A stretch of DNA of 59,832 bases from an uncultured Oscillibacter sp. (GTDB lineage: Bacteria > Bacillota > Clostridia > Oscillospirales > Oscillospiraceae), in contig CABUDN010000002.1 in assembly GCA_902490355.1 (NCBI GenBank), positions 1 through 59,832 on the forward strand. Direction: 5' to 3'. Numbering within the stretch: position 1 is the first letter of the stretch; each line of letters opens with the position of its first letter. Both the position numbers and the translations under genes were made by a program. The notes beneath the pieces were generated by a model that was given only the letters and a program-made list of their open reading frames with translations, had not been told where the DNA came from and did not search any database. This document shows, in pieces, positions 23,591 through 32,283 of this stretch.

Positions 23591-25258
23591 ATGCATCATT
23601 ATACATTAAAATATATCGTTTGTTCCGTCCTGACCGGCGCGGCGCTGCTCTTGAGCAGTTGTGCTCAGGCCTCCGCCACCCAGACGCAATCGCTCTCCGC
23701 CTCGGAGTCCATTCCGGTCACGGTCATCGACACCAGTACGCTTTTCTCCCAGCAGGATCTGGACGGAAGTTACGACGCTTCACAGGCCGTCACCATTTCC
23801 CTCCAGGGCGACACTGCCGCCTGCGACGATCCCAGCGTCACCATCGACGGCTCCACGGTTACCATTACGGCAGAAGGCGTCTATCTGCTCTCAGGAACAC
23901 TGAATGACGGGCAGATTCAGATTGATGCGCCGGACTCCGCCCAGGTACAGCTGGTGCTCAACGGGGTGGATATTACCAGCGCAGACTCCGCGGCCATCTA
24001 CGCATTGGAGGCCGATCATGTCTACCTCACCCTGGCTGACGGATCGGAAAACACCCTGACCAATGGCGGAACGTACGTCCCCATCGACGAAAACAATCTG
24101 GACTCCGTCATCTTTTCCAAAACCGATCTGACCCTCAACGGAAGCGGATCCCTCACCGTCTGCGCCGAGGCAGGACACGGAATTGTTTCCAAGGATGATC
24201 TCATCATAACCGGAGGGACTTACACCATTGAAGCCGCCAGCCACGGTCTGACCGGCAAAGACACATTCTGTATTGCCGACGGAACCTTTACCATCACTTC
24301 CGGCAAGGACGGCCTCCACGCAGAAAACACGGAGGATTCCACTCTGGGCTCTCTGTATATCACCGGCGGAACCTTCACCATAGATGCCCAGGGCGATGCC
24401 GTAAGCGCCAGCGGCGCACTGCAGATCGACGCCGGAACGTTTGATTTGTATACCGGCGGCGGCAGCGCCGCCGTCTCCATGTCCTCTGACACCGCGTCCG
24501 CTCCGGACCGTGCCCCCGGCTCAGATACCGGCCGGCGTGGCGCTCCTCCCGATTCGCAGGGAACTCCTCCGGATTCCGACACACAGGCAAGCGATACGGC
24601 AGGGAGCACGGTCTCCGGTTCAGAAGACAGCGAAACCACCGACTCCGTCAGCCAAAAGGGGCTGAAAAGTGACGGCACTCTGGTCATTTTGGACGGCAGT
24701 TTCACCGTGGACACCGCAGATGATGCGCTCCATGCCGGCGGCGATCTGGCCATTGCTTCCGGCGAGTTTACGCTCAGCAGCGGCGATGATGCCATTCACT
24801 CCGATGCCGCAATCACCATTCTGGACGGCACCTATACCATTCCGGTATGCTATGAAGGCATTGAGGGATGCTCCATCACAATCTGGGACGGAACGTTCTC
24901 CGTGACTTCCTATGATGACGGACTCAACGCCGCCGGAGATGCTTCCCCCGAAGGAACAGCTCCGGAGATCTTCCTCACCATCAACGGCGGCACGTTGACC
25001 GTGGTTTCCAGCGGAGACTGTATTGACTCCAACGGCGATCTGACCATCAGCGGCGGCACACTGGATCTGACATGCAACGGAGCCGCAGACACCGCGCTGG
25101 ACGTTGACGGCACCTATACCCACTCCGGCGGAACCGTCACCACCAACGACGGATCCGAGGAAAATCCCGGTGCCATGGGTGGCGGCCGGGCAAATACCGA
25201 TCCGGCCAAAAACCGGTCCACGGAAGCGGCAGGCAATCACCGTCAGCCGGCAGCGTAA
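23591..25258 (+). CDS. Beta-helix-like 'carbohydrate-binding domain-containing' lipoprotein
   Basis: A 555-aa secreted lipoprotein: signal peptide MHHYTLKYIVCSVLTGAALLLSSC with the lipobox Cys at residue 24. The mature part has many short repeats of the type D-x-x-I-x-G-G-x-(F/Y)-x-I-x-S-G (for example LIITGGTYTIEA, LYITGGTFTIDA and LTINGGTLTVVS), the pattern of a parallel beta-helix as in DUF4353 proteins. A low-complexity Ser/Asp/Thr linker lies near residues 295-355. GGAG precedes ATG 23591. It is the third gene of the VTC/DUF4956 operon and would sit on the outer face of the membrane. Its ligand is unknown. Confidence 0.8.
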   Translation: MHHYTLKYIVCSVLTGAALLLSSCAQASATQTQSLSASESIPVTVIDTSTLFSQQDLDGSYDASQAVTISLQGDTAACDDPSVTIDGSTVTITAEGVYLLSGTLNDGQIQIDAPDSAQVQLVLNGVDITSADSAAIYALEADHVYLTLADGSENTLTNGGTYVPIDENNLDSVIFSKTDLTLNGSGSLTVCAEAGHGIVSKDDLIITGGTYTIEAASHGLTGKDTFCIADGTFTITSGKDGLHAENTEDSTLGSLYITGGTFTIDAQGDAVSASGALQIDAGTFDLYTGGGSAAVSMSSDTASAPDRAPGSDTGRRGAPPDSQGTPPDSDTQASDTAGSTVSGSEDSETTDSVSQKGLKSDGTLVILDGSFTVDTADDALHAGGDLAIASGEFTLSSGDDAIHSDAAITILDGTYTIPVCYEGIEGCSITIWDGTFSVTSYDDGLNAAGDASPEGTAPEIFLTINGGTLTVVSSGDCIDSNGDLTISGGTLDLTCNGAADTALDVDGTYTHSGGTVTTNDGSEENPGAMGGGRANTDPAKNRSTEAAGNHRQPAA

Positions 25259-25312
25259 CGTTTCACCGTGCGCTTGCACTGCCTGTTCACTCCCGCAGGC
25301 CGCACAAAAACA

Positions 25313-25353
25313 CCTTCAAGGGCCCCTGCTGATAATGCAGGGGCCCTTGAAGG
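25313..25353. terminator. Long hairpin between converging operons
   Basis: Perfect 17-base arms (25313-25329 and 25337-25353) with a 7-base loop lie between the VTC operon and the minus-strand SDR gene. Only the minus side carries a short T run (GTGTTTTTG). It probably serves both directions. Confidence 0.65.
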
Positions 25354-25369
25354 CAACTTCAAAATATGG

Positions 25370-26392
25370 TCAGGGCTCTGCGCAGCCCTTTAACGCATCG
25401 GCAAACGACTCATACGCCCGGCAGACGCGGTCTTCCAATCTCTCTTTTTCCTCATCATATGGGAAATTGCTCTCCTCCCACCAGTCCGCCAGATCCTGTA
25501 CACCTTGTTCCAAGGAAATTTTCGGCTGGTATTCCGGAACAGCCTTCTGAAATTTTTCGTTGGAGAAATAAGAATAGTGCACCTTTTCAAACTTCAAATG
25601 TGCACAAACAGACGGGAAATTTTCCGCCAGCAGCGCAGAAGGAATGTAATGGAAGACCGGCTCCCGGCCGGCAACCTTTCCAACCGCTTTGTATAGATTC
25701 TCCCAGACCACCAACTCTGTATTGGTCACATGGAAAACCTCATGATACGTACGGGGATTTCCGCAGGCCCCCAAAAAAGCCGCAGCCAAATCGGGCGTAA
25801 AGGTAAATGACCAGGGAATCGCCCCTTCGCCGGTCATCAGCACCGGCTTTCCCTCTCTGATTCTGCGAAGCACATTCCGGTTCTGCCTCAATATGCCGAA
25901 ATTGCATGCTCCCCGTCCAAATGTCAGGGATGGGCGCAGAATGGTAATGGCAGCAGAAGACGGGTTCCCCATCTCCTTTTGCAAATACCGCTCCATTTCC
26001 GCTTTTTCAAATCCATAAGAAAACTCCGGACTATTGCGCAAGGATTCAAATTGTTCCTGAATGGGAAAGCTCCTGCAGGGGCGCTCATACGCCGCAACCG
26101 ATGATGCAAAAATCAGCTGTTCGGCGCACCCGCGAAATGCATTGCATGTAATTCTTGCGTCGTTTTCTCCATAGCAGGCCAAATCCATTACCACTTCCGG
26201 CCTGACCTTCCGCGCAAGATTTTGCATTGTCTCTTCATCCCGGCGGTCTCCGCACACCATCTGCACATCCTTGTCAAAGGCGGCCTGGTGCGTTCCTCTG
26301 CTTAAAACCGTCACATGGTGTCCCCGTTCCAGCGCCTGGTAAACAATTTCTCGGCCAATGGTTCCCGTTCCTCCCAGAATCAAGAGTTTCAC
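25370..26392 (-). CDS. Extended SDR (NAD-dependent epimerase/dehydratase-like)
   Basis: A 340-aa atypical extended SDR with the nucleotide-binding motif GGTGTIGREI near residue 8, IFASSVAAYERP and the catalytic pair in YGFEKAE. Such proteins bind NAD(P) and sugar nucleotides or act as redox sensors. It overlaps the stop of the MoxR-type ATPase gene in an ATGA, so it is translated together with the LRR/VWA/MoxR operon. That coupling is unusual and suggests it is a client or working partner. Substrate not identifiable. Confidence 0.82.
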   Translation of the reverse strand: MKLLILGGTGTIGREIVYQALERGHHVTVLSRGTHQAAFDKDVQMVCGDRRDEETMQNLARKVRPEVVMDLACYGENDARITCNAFRGCAEQLIFASSVAAYERPCRSFPIQEQFESLRNSPEFSYGFEKAEMERYLQKEMGNPSSAAITILRPSLTFGRGACNFGILRQNRNVLRRIREGKPVLMTGEGAIPWSFTFTPDLAAAFLGACGNPRTYHEVFHVTNTELVVWENLYKAVGKVAGREPVFHYIPSALLAENFPSVCAHLKFEKVHYSYFSNEKFQKAVPEYQPKISLEQGVQDLADWWEESNFPYDEEKERLEDRVCRAYESFADALKGCAEP

Positions 26393-27918
26393 GTCTGTTC
26401 CTCCTTCTGGGCCGCCTTGGCGGCGGCAATTTCCTCCCGGATGCGGTGGCGGGTATCATCAAAGAGCAGCTCCCGGTTGTGCCGGAAGTACGCCTCGCAT
26501 CCGAAGTTTTCCACAAACCAGCTGGTATCGTACCCGGCGGTGACCTCCGTGACGAAGATCACCAGCTCCTGGCTCTGCTCCAGCGCCTTTTCCAGGAACC
26601 GGAAGGTGTTGTCGAACTGCTCCCCGGTCTGTGCGCCCTGGGCGCGGCGCTGTTCCACCTCTGCGGCAAACCACTCCCGCAGCGCGTCCATCTCCGCTGC
26701 CGGAACCGTAATTTCCTCCCGGCGCAGCCGCGCCCGGTAGTCCTCCAGCATCTGGGCCTCCCGCTGTCCCAGATCCCGCTTTTCCTTGTCCAGCTGTCCG
26801 GCCTCCTTGGCCCGGCGCAGTTCTTCCCGCTTCTGGCGGCTCAGTTCCTCCAGCACCGCTGCCGCGCCGGAGCCGGACTCCACCGCCTCCCGGCACGCCA
26901 GGAGATCCTGGTGCAGCGCCGTCACAAACGCATCCTGCCGCCGGGTATTCCGGGCCGACTCGCTCAGGCGGCTGAGCAGCAGTCCCATCACCGAGAGCTT
27001 TTCATCAAACGGTGCCGCCCGCAGCTCCGAAACCGTAATCGCCTGCCACGTTCCGGAGAGAATATCCTCCACATGGTAGGTCTTCTGGTACTTATAGTAC
27101 AGCTCCAGGTAGTTGGCAAAGTCCTTGGCGATGCGGGGCAGCTGGATATACTGCTCCACCACGCCCCGGTCTACCCGCAGCCCCAGCTTCTCATAGGCAT
27201 AGATCAGCTCACTGAGGTCCTCCCAGCCGCGGGCCGTGGCAAACTGCAGCCCGTCCACCGTGGTCTCGATGCGGTAGAAGTGATCCTTCTTGATATCCAG
27301 ATAGGATACCACCGCGCCGTGCAGCCCCTTGCGCCGGGCGTACTCCTTCCACACGCCGAAGTCCTCCGCCACGTCGATGCGCTTGACCCGGTCCAGCGTC
27401 ACCACGTCGAAGTCCCGGACGGACTTGTTGTACTCCGGCGGGTTGCCTGCCGCCACAATCAGCCATCCCTCCGGCAGCTTCTGATTGCCGAAGGTCTTGC
27501 ACTGCAGGAACTGGAGCATCATGGGCGCCAGGGTCTCCGAGACGCAGTTGATCTCATCGAGAAAGAGAATGCCCTCTTTCAGGCCCGTCCGCTCCATCAG
27601 CTCATAGACGGAGCCCAGGATCTCGCTCATGGTGTACTCCGTGACGGAGTACGTCTCCCCGCCGTAGGTGCGCTTTTCGATGAAGGGCAGACCGATGGCG
27701 GACTGCCGGGTGTGGTGGGTGATGGTGTAGGCCACCAGTCCCACGCCGGTCTCCGCGGCAATCTGCTCCATGATCTGGGTCTTGCCGATGCCCGGAGGGC
27801 CCATCAGCAGTACCGGGCGCTGGCGCACCGTGGGAATGAGATAATTGCCCAGGTCGTCCCGGGTCAGGTATGCCCGCAGGGTGTTGGTAATCTCCTGTTT
27901 GGCCTGTTTGATATTCAT
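26389..27918 (-). CDS. MoxR-type AAA+ ATPase
   Basis: A 509-aa ATPase with Walker A GPPGIGKT (40-47), Walker B ILFLDEIN (about 117-124), a sensor-1-like VAAGNPPEYN and an arginine-rich VTLDRVKRID. The AAA core occupies residues 1-290. The C-terminal half is a long charged, coiled-coil-prone region (RQKREELRRAKEAGQLDKEKRDLGQREAQ). MoxR ATPases work with VWA proteins as chaperones that remodel or insert cofactors into protein complexes. The VWA gene ends 13 bases upstream. Partners and client are unknown. Confidence 0.9.
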   Translation of the reverse strand: MNIKQAKQEITNTLRAYLTRDDLGNYLIPTVRQRPVLLMGPPGIGKTQIMEQIAAETGVGLVAYTITHHTRQSAIGLPFIEKRTYGGETYSVTEYTMSEILGSVYELMERTGLKEGILFLDEINCVSETLAPMMLQFLQCKTFGNQKLPEGWLIVAAGNPPEYNKSVRDFDVVTLDRVKRIDVAEDFGVWKEYARRKGLHGAVVSYLDIKKDHFYRIETTVDGLQFATARGWEDLSELIYAYEKLGLRVDRGVVEQYIQLPRIAKDFANYLELYYKYQKTYHVEDILSGTWQAITVSELRAAPFDEKLSVMGLLLSRLSESARNTRRQDAFVTALHQDLLACREAVESGSGAAAVLEELSRQKREELRRAKEAGQLDKEKRDLGQREAQMLEDYRARLRREEITVPAAEMDALREWFAAEVEQRRAQGAQTGEQFDNTFRFLEKALEQSQELVIFVTEVTAGYDTSWFVENFGCEAYFRHNRELLFDDTRHRIREEIAAAKAAQKEEQT

Positions 27919-27930
27919 ACGCGTCTCTCC

Positions 27931-29289
27931 TTATGTTCGGGGCAATTCTTCCCAGTCAATCTCGTCGGGCAGGTCCTGTGCCGCCTCCCGGGCCGCCTTC
28001 TCCAGCTCCGGCGTCTCCAGCACCAGCCGGATGGCCCACGGCGGCATCTTCACCGAAAGCGGCGGCTCCTCCAGCAGCACGAAGGCCACATCATAGGGCG
28101 GCCGCTTGGCCGGATAGATGCCCATGCCGTCCGTAAAGTACACCAATCCCCGCAGGCTGGTAAACGCCCCTTCCCGCCGCAGCCGGTCCACATGCTCGAA
28201 TACCGGCCGGAAATCCGTGGCGCTGCCTCCATTGAGGGTGAAGTTGTCCATATAGCTGCGCAGGTCCTCCAGCTCATGGATCACCGTATCCGAGCGCACC
28301 CGGTCATCGCACTGGATGATCCGGATGTTCACCTTCCGCGTAAAGGTGGCGGTGCTGCGCAAGATGGCGTAGGTGCAGGCCAAAAACTGGCGCACCAGCG
28401 CACCGGAGGTGGACATGGACGTATCCACGGCGATGACGAAGTCCTCGATCCGCTTTTCCTCCTTGGTCTCCGGCGGCTCCACCAGGGGCATGTTGCCGTA
28501 GTGCTGGAGTCCGTAGGTGTAGTAAATGTAATCGAAGGCGTCGCCGTCCACCTCCAGAACCTCCCGGGGAACCGCAAACCGCCGCAAAAACGCCCGGTAA
28601 TCCACATCATCCCGGGTGGCCACCTGAATCTGTTCCAGCACCGCTTCGCCGCCGGTACTCTGCCCCGCCGTGACGGTTTCCATCCCCGTCCGGGTCTTTT
28701 CCGAGCGGTCCTTCCACTGCTGGTCCTGCTTTTGGTTCTGCTCCTCCTGCTGCTGGTCCCACAAGCCGTGGTCATCCACGAAAAACCGCCGCTGCAGCTG
28801 GGCCAGCTCATACTCGCCCAGATCCCGCCGCAGCAAATACCGGTAGATCCCCTCGGCCGTCAGCACCGGCATCTCCTGCCGGCACTCGCCGAAAAACTTC
28901 TGCTTCATGGGCACCGTGCCCTCGTCCAGGCAGGAGTAGTCCAGCTCCGAGAGGATGCTCTCCACCGCCACATCGCAGGCCAGGTCCCACAGCTCCGCCG
29001 CCTTTCCCCGCTTCTTGGCCAGGTGGCGCAGCATACAATGCAAAATCACGTGCAGATACGCCCGGTTGGTCAGCACCCGGGAGCGGAGATACCGCTCCGC
29101 CAGCCAGCTGCCGCTGTAATAGAGGGTCTGGCCGTCTGTTGCGATGGAGAGCGTCACCTCATCCCCCGGTGCAAACCGTAGGCCGCACAGCGCCACATCC
29201 AGATACGGCAGATTCATATACAGTTCGTTCCGGGCCGCAAAAAGGATTTCCTCTCCGATGGCGCCGAAGTCCTTCGCTTCCTCAGCCAC
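27931..29289 (-). CDS. DUF2201 VWA-like protein with metallopeptidase-like N-domain
   Basis: A 452-aa protein starting at GTG 29289, which has GGAGG 7 bases upstream. The N-terminal part (DUF2201_N-like, about 1-170) carries HVILHCMLRH and WDLACDVAVE, resembling a zinc-metallopeptidase helix without a full HExxH. A Gln-rich linker (178-192) follows. The C-terminal VWA-like domain (about 280-430) has the MIDAS DTSMS (289-293) and GGSATDF. VWA proteins of this type are adaptors for MoxR ATPases, here encoded immediately downstream. Gap to the upstream LRR-like gene is 18 bases. Confidence 0.88.
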   Translation of the reverse strand: MAEEAKDFGAIGEEILFAARNELYMNLPYLDVALCGLRFAPGDEVTLSIATDGQTLYYSGSWLAERYLRSRVLTNRAYLHVILHCMLRHLAKKRGKAAELWDLACDVAVESILSELDYSCLDEGTVPMKQKFFGECRQEMPVLTAEGIYRYLLRRDLGEYELAQLQRRFFVDDHGLWDQQQEEQNQKQDQQWKDRSEKTRTGMETVTAGQSTGGEAVLEQIQVATRDDVDYRAFLRRFAVPREVLEVDGDAFDYIYYTYGLQHYGNMPLVEPPETKEEKRIEDFVIAVDTSMSTSGALVRQFLACTYAILRSTATFTRKVNIRIIQCDDRVRSDTVIHELEDLRSYMDNFTLNGGSATDFRPVFEHVDRLRREGAFTSLRGLVYFTDGMGIYPAKRPPYDVAFVLLEEPPLSVKMPPWAIRLVLETPELEKAAREAAQDLPDEIDWEELPRT

Positions 29290-29307
29290 TGCCGTTCCTC
29301 CTTTTCC

Positions 29308-30288
29308 TCACAGGGCAAATACCTTCTCCATGCCCCCGTCAAACCGGCGGTGCTGCTCCTCCAGCAAGAGGGCCAGGGCCTCCGCCGCGCCCTTTTCCCG
29401 CGCCAGGGCACAGGCCCGGGTAAGCGTCTGCCGGTCCGGCTGTGTGCAATCAAGCAAAAACCGCACGCCGTCCGGGTCTCTCTGCTCCAGCAGCCACTCC
29501 ACCGCCTCCGAGGCATGGTCGGCCAGATACGCCCGATACGCCTCCCGGGGCTTGTCACCCAGCTCCACCGGATACCGCAGCCGGTACCAGGCCAGCCGCA
29601 GTGCGGCGGACTCTTCATGTTCCATGCCCAGGTACGCTTTCCACAGTCCGTCATAAGTCTTGAGGTTCAGCTTCTTTTGCCGGAAGCAGTGGTGATAGGG
29701 ATATCCCGCGCCGCAGATGTTGTAATCAAACACATGGGCCGGGCAATTCTCCTCGTAAATCTCCATGAACTCCGGGAACAGCAGCCGGATCGTCTGCCCT
29801 TCCCAATCCACGATGGTCACATCCAGCTCCCGGCTGAGCTCGTCATTGAAGTAGGCCAGTGTCTCCCCCTGTTCCGGACTCGTCCGGGTGAGGTGAAAGG
29901 CATGCAGGGACCGGCAGTTCATCAGCGTGCCGCCGCTCCAGCGGCGCACATCATCCCACAGCCGCAGAGTTTCCAGGGCATCACAGTTGAGCAGGGCATA
30001 GTCCCCCACCTGTCCCAGGTGCCGGGGCATGGTCAGGTCCCGGAGGCGGTGATTGTCCCAGCCGGGGTCCTCACCCAGAGGGCCGCAGGTTACCAGAACC
30101 TCTTCCCCCTCGATCTGGGAGGCGGTGGGCGAGAGGGCATGGTCCCCCAGCACCGTCACCGGCAAACCAAACAAGCGATCCGGCAGCACGGCCTTTTCCT
30201 GACAGGTCACCGCCCGCAGAATCTCCACATGCTCGGCTTCCCGCCGGACCGTCAGCTTCCAGCTGCTCACGCCGCTGATGGTTTCCAT
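29308..30288 (-). CDS. LRR-like/GAGYPYHHCF protein, copy A (MoxR-operon member)
   Basis: Encodes 326 aa of a family I cannot name. Residues about 10-135 have BspA-type leucine-rich-repeat features (VLPDRLFGLPVTVLGDHAL, LRDLTMPRHLGQVGDYALLNC and ALETLRL). Residues about 165-205 hold LLFPEF and the signature GAGYPYHHCF (193-202). The rest is helical and ends with ACALAREKGAAEALALLLEEQHRR. Two paralogs lie at 45336-46328 and 58647-59630. No signal peptide. GGGAGG before ATG 30288 sets the start. As first gene before VWA and MoxR genes it is a candidate adaptor or client. The His/Cys motif could bind metal (inference). Confidence 0.8.
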   Translation of the reverse strand: METISGVSSWKLTVRREAEHVEILRAVTCQEKAVLPDRLFGLPVTVLGDHALSPTASQIEGEEVLVTCGPLGEDPGWDNHRLRDLTMPRHLGQVGDYALLNCDALETLRLWDDVRRWSGGTLMNCRSLHAFHLTRTSPEQGETLAYFNDELSRELDVTIVDWEGQTIRLLFPEFMEIYEENCPAHVFDYNICGAGYPYHHCFRQKKLNLKTYDGLWKAYLGMEHEESAALRLAWYRLRYPVELGDKPREAYRAYLADHASEAVEWLLEQRDPDGVRFLLDCTQPDRQTLTRACALAREKGAAEALALLLEEQHRRFDGGMEKVFAL

Positions 30289-30324
30289 CCCGTCACCTCC
30301 CTGTTTGTCACAATTCAAATATGC

Positions 30325-30333
30325 AGTATATCA
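30325..30333 (-). promoter_or_regulatory. Possible extended -10 promoter of the LRR/VWA/MoxR operon
   Basis: TGATATACT on the minus strand is an extended -10 (TGnTATACT) about 40 bases upstream of the LRR-like gene. No clear -35 is present. Confidence 0.35.
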
Positions 30334-30390
30334 CAGTTTTTCATCCTTTCCTAGGTGCAATGATCACAAAAGATTTTTTTCCAAACCCTC

Positions 30391-30432
30391 TTGACAAACT
30401 GTGCATACTGTATATACTGTACATGTACAGTA
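30391..30432 (+). promoter_or_regulatory. GntR/ABC operon promoter with perfect 18-base operator
   Basis: TTGACA (30391-30396) and TATACT (30413-30418) are 16 bases apart. A perfect palindrome TACTGTACATGTACAGTA (30415-30432) covers the -10 and start site, as expected for autorepression by the YtrA-type regulator encoded next. Confidence 0.78.
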
Positions 30433-30449
30433 CGAACGGAGGCACTTCC

Positions 30450-30830
30450 ATGGAACTCATCATCCGAAACTCCACCAACCAGCCCATCTATGATCAGATC
30501 TACTGCCAGATCAAATCGCAGATTCTCTCCGGCGCCCTGGCGCCGGGGGAAGCACTGCCCTCCATCCGGGCCCTGGCCAAGGATCTCAAAATCTCCGTCA
30601 TCACCACCAAGCGGGCCTACGACGAACTGGAAGCCCACGGATTCATCTACACCATGGCCGGCAAGGGCTGCTTTGTGGCGGACAACAACCTGGAGATTCT
30701 GCGGGAACAGAGGCGCCGGGAGCTGGAAACCCACCTGACCGCCGCCCTGGAGCTGGCCAAAAGCTGCGGATTGACCCGACAGAATCTCAAGCAAATGCTG
30801 GACCTTTTGTCCGAGGAGGAAACGACATGA
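30450..30830 (+). CDS. YtrA-type GntR-family transcriptional regulator
   Basis: A 126-aa regulator with the GntR winged helix: QPIYDQIYCQIKSQILSGALAPGEALPSIRALAKDLKIS (shown in part by PSIRALAKDLKIS) and TKRAYDELEAHGFIYTMAGKGCFV. The C-terminal part is short and helical, typical of the YtrA subfamily, which controls adjacent ABC exporters, often in response to cell-wall-active compounds. ACGGAGG precedes ATG 30450. It overlaps the ABC ATPase start in an ATGA. The perfect palindrome in its promoter supports autoregulation. Confidence 0.9.
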   Translation: MELIIRNSTNQPIYDQIYCQIKSQILSGALAPGEALPSIRALAKDLKISVITTKRAYDELEAHGFIYTMAGKGCFVADNNLEILREQRRRELETHLTAALELAKSCGLTRQNLKQMLDLLSEEETT

Positions 30831-31681
30831 ATGCCATTGCGCTCAATCACATCTGCAAATCCTTCGGCTCGTTCGCCATTCAGGACCTGACCCTGGAAGT
30901 CCCGGAAGGGACGATCTGCGGCCTGGTGGGCGAAAACGGTGCGGGCAAATCCACCACCATCCGTCTTTTGATGAATGCTCTGCGGCCGGACAGCGGCACC
31001 GCCGCGGTACTGGGGGTGGACACTTCCTCCCCGGAGTTTCTGGCCGTCAAGGAGGATATCGGCGTGGTGCTGGACGAGGCCTATTTTCCGGAGGTTCTCA
31101 GCGCCGCCCAGGTGGGAAAGGTCATGGCCAAAACCTACCGCCGGTGGGACGATGCCGTTTATCAGTCCTATCTGGACCGCTTTCAGCTGCCCCGGAAAAA
31201 GGCCTTCAAGGATTACTCCCGGGGCATGCGGATGAAGCTGGCCATTGCCGTGGCTCTGTCCCACGCACCCCGGCTGCTGGTGCTGGATGAGGCCACGGCC
31301 GGACTGGACCCCATCATCCGGGACGAGGTGCTGGAGATTTTCAACGACTTCACCCGCTCGGACAACCACTCCATTCTGATCTCCTCCCACATTCTCTCCG
31401 ACCTGGAGAAGCTGTGTGACTACATCGCCTTTTTGCATCAGGGGCAGCTGCTGTTCTGCGATGAAAAGGATGCCCTGCTGGATGGTTACGGCATCTTCAT
31501 CGGCACAGCGGAGCAGGCCGACAGCCTGGCCCCCGATGCCGTGGTGGCCCGGGAATCCCAGGGATACGGCGGCGTGCGGTGCCTGGTGCGGCGCAGCGCC
31601 GTGCCCGCCACGCTGACGCTGGAACGGCCCACGGTGGAAGATATCATTCTCTTTCTGGTGAAGGGAGGCAAAGCGGTATGA
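30827..31681 (+). CDS. ABC transporter ATP-binding protein (YtrB/BcrA-like)
   Basis: A 284-aa ATPase with Walker A GENGAGKST (near residue 36), signature YSRGMRMKLAIA, Walker B LLVLDEATAGLD and H-loop ISSHILSDLEKL. The C-terminal tail of about 80 residues is typical for exporter ATPases of the bacitracin/YtrB type. It is coupled by ATGA overlaps both to the GntR gene before it and to the permease gene after it. The exported compound is unknown. Confidence 0.9.
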   Translation: MNAIALNHICKSFGSFAIQDLTLEVPEGTICGLVGENGAGKSTTIRLLMNALRPDSGTAAVLGVDTSSPEFLAVKEDIGVVLDEAYFPEVLSAAQVGKVMAKTYRRWDDAVYQSYLDRFQLPRKKAFKDYSRGMRMKLAIAVALSHAPRLLVLDEATAGLDPIIRDEVLEIFNDFTRSDNHSILISSHILSDLEKLCDYIAFLHQGQLLFCDEKDALLDGYGIFIGTAEQADSLAPDAVVARESQGYGGVRCLVRRSAVPATLTLERPTVEDIILFLVKGGKAV

Positions 31682-32271
31682 AGGCTCTGCTGTTAAAGGA
31701 TTTTTACGTACTCTGGAAACAGATGAAGGCGTTTTTGGTCCTGATTCTGCTGTTTTCCGCTCTCCCCGGCAGCTACAACGCCATCTTTGCCGTAACCTAC
31801 GCAGCCATGCTCCCCTACTCCTGCGTGGCCTATGACGAGCGGAGCAAGTGGGATCAGCTGGCGGCCATGATGCCCTATTCCAACCGGGACCTGGTGCTCA
31901 GCCGGTACATCCTGGGCTGGATCGCCGGTGCAGGAGCCTGCCTGCTCTCCCTGCTTCTCCAGGAGGGATTCGCCCTGATTCTGCATCAGGATGTGTACCC
32001 CGACACGCTGATTGCCAGTTTCTTTGTCTGCCTGTCCACTCTGGCCATCACGCTGCCGCTGATCTTCCGCTTCGGCGTGGAGCGGGGCCGGCTCATTATG
32101 TTCCTCATTATCTTCCTGGTGTGCGGCTCCGCCGGCGCCCTGAGCGGTATTGCCGACAGCCTTTCCGGCACTCTGCCGGCTCCGGTGTGGCTCATTGTCC
32201 CGCTCTCTCTGGTGCTGACCGCCGTCTCCATCCCCCTGTCCCTGCGCTGGTACGCCCTGCGCAGGCGGTAA
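31678..32271 (+). CDS. ABC-2-type permease of the GntR-controlled exporter
   Basis: A 197-aa membrane protein with about five or six hydrophobic spans and a start MKALLLKDFYVLWKQ typical of ABC-2 permeases paired with YtrA-type regulators. ATG 31678 overlaps the ATPase stop. It should form the membrane part of the exporter, probably as a homodimer. Substrate not identifiable. Confidence 0.85.
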   Translation: MKALLLKDFYVLWKQMKAFLVLILLFSALPGSYNAIFAVTYAAMLPYSCVAYDERSKWDQLAAMMPYSNRDLVLSRYILGWIAGAGACLLSLLLQEGFALILHQDVYPDTLIASFFVCLSTLAITLPLIFRFGVERGRLIMFLIIFLVCGSAGALSGIADSLSGTLPAPVWLIVPLSLVLTAVSIPLSLRWYALRRR

Positions 32272-32283
32272 GGAGGCGCGGCC

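Noticed and set aside
23591..25258. Repeats in the lipoprotein gene as a possible CRISPR or tandem DNA repeat array.
   Set aside because: The repeats are at protein level with varying DNA sequence and no regular spacer, fitting a beta-helix protein.
26227..29181. A 984-codon plus-strand open frame opposite the MoxR and VWA genes.
   Set aside because: The minus strand carries clear Walker and MIDAS motifs, while the plus frame is His/Arg/Pro-rich and without a ribosome site. It is an antisense shadow.
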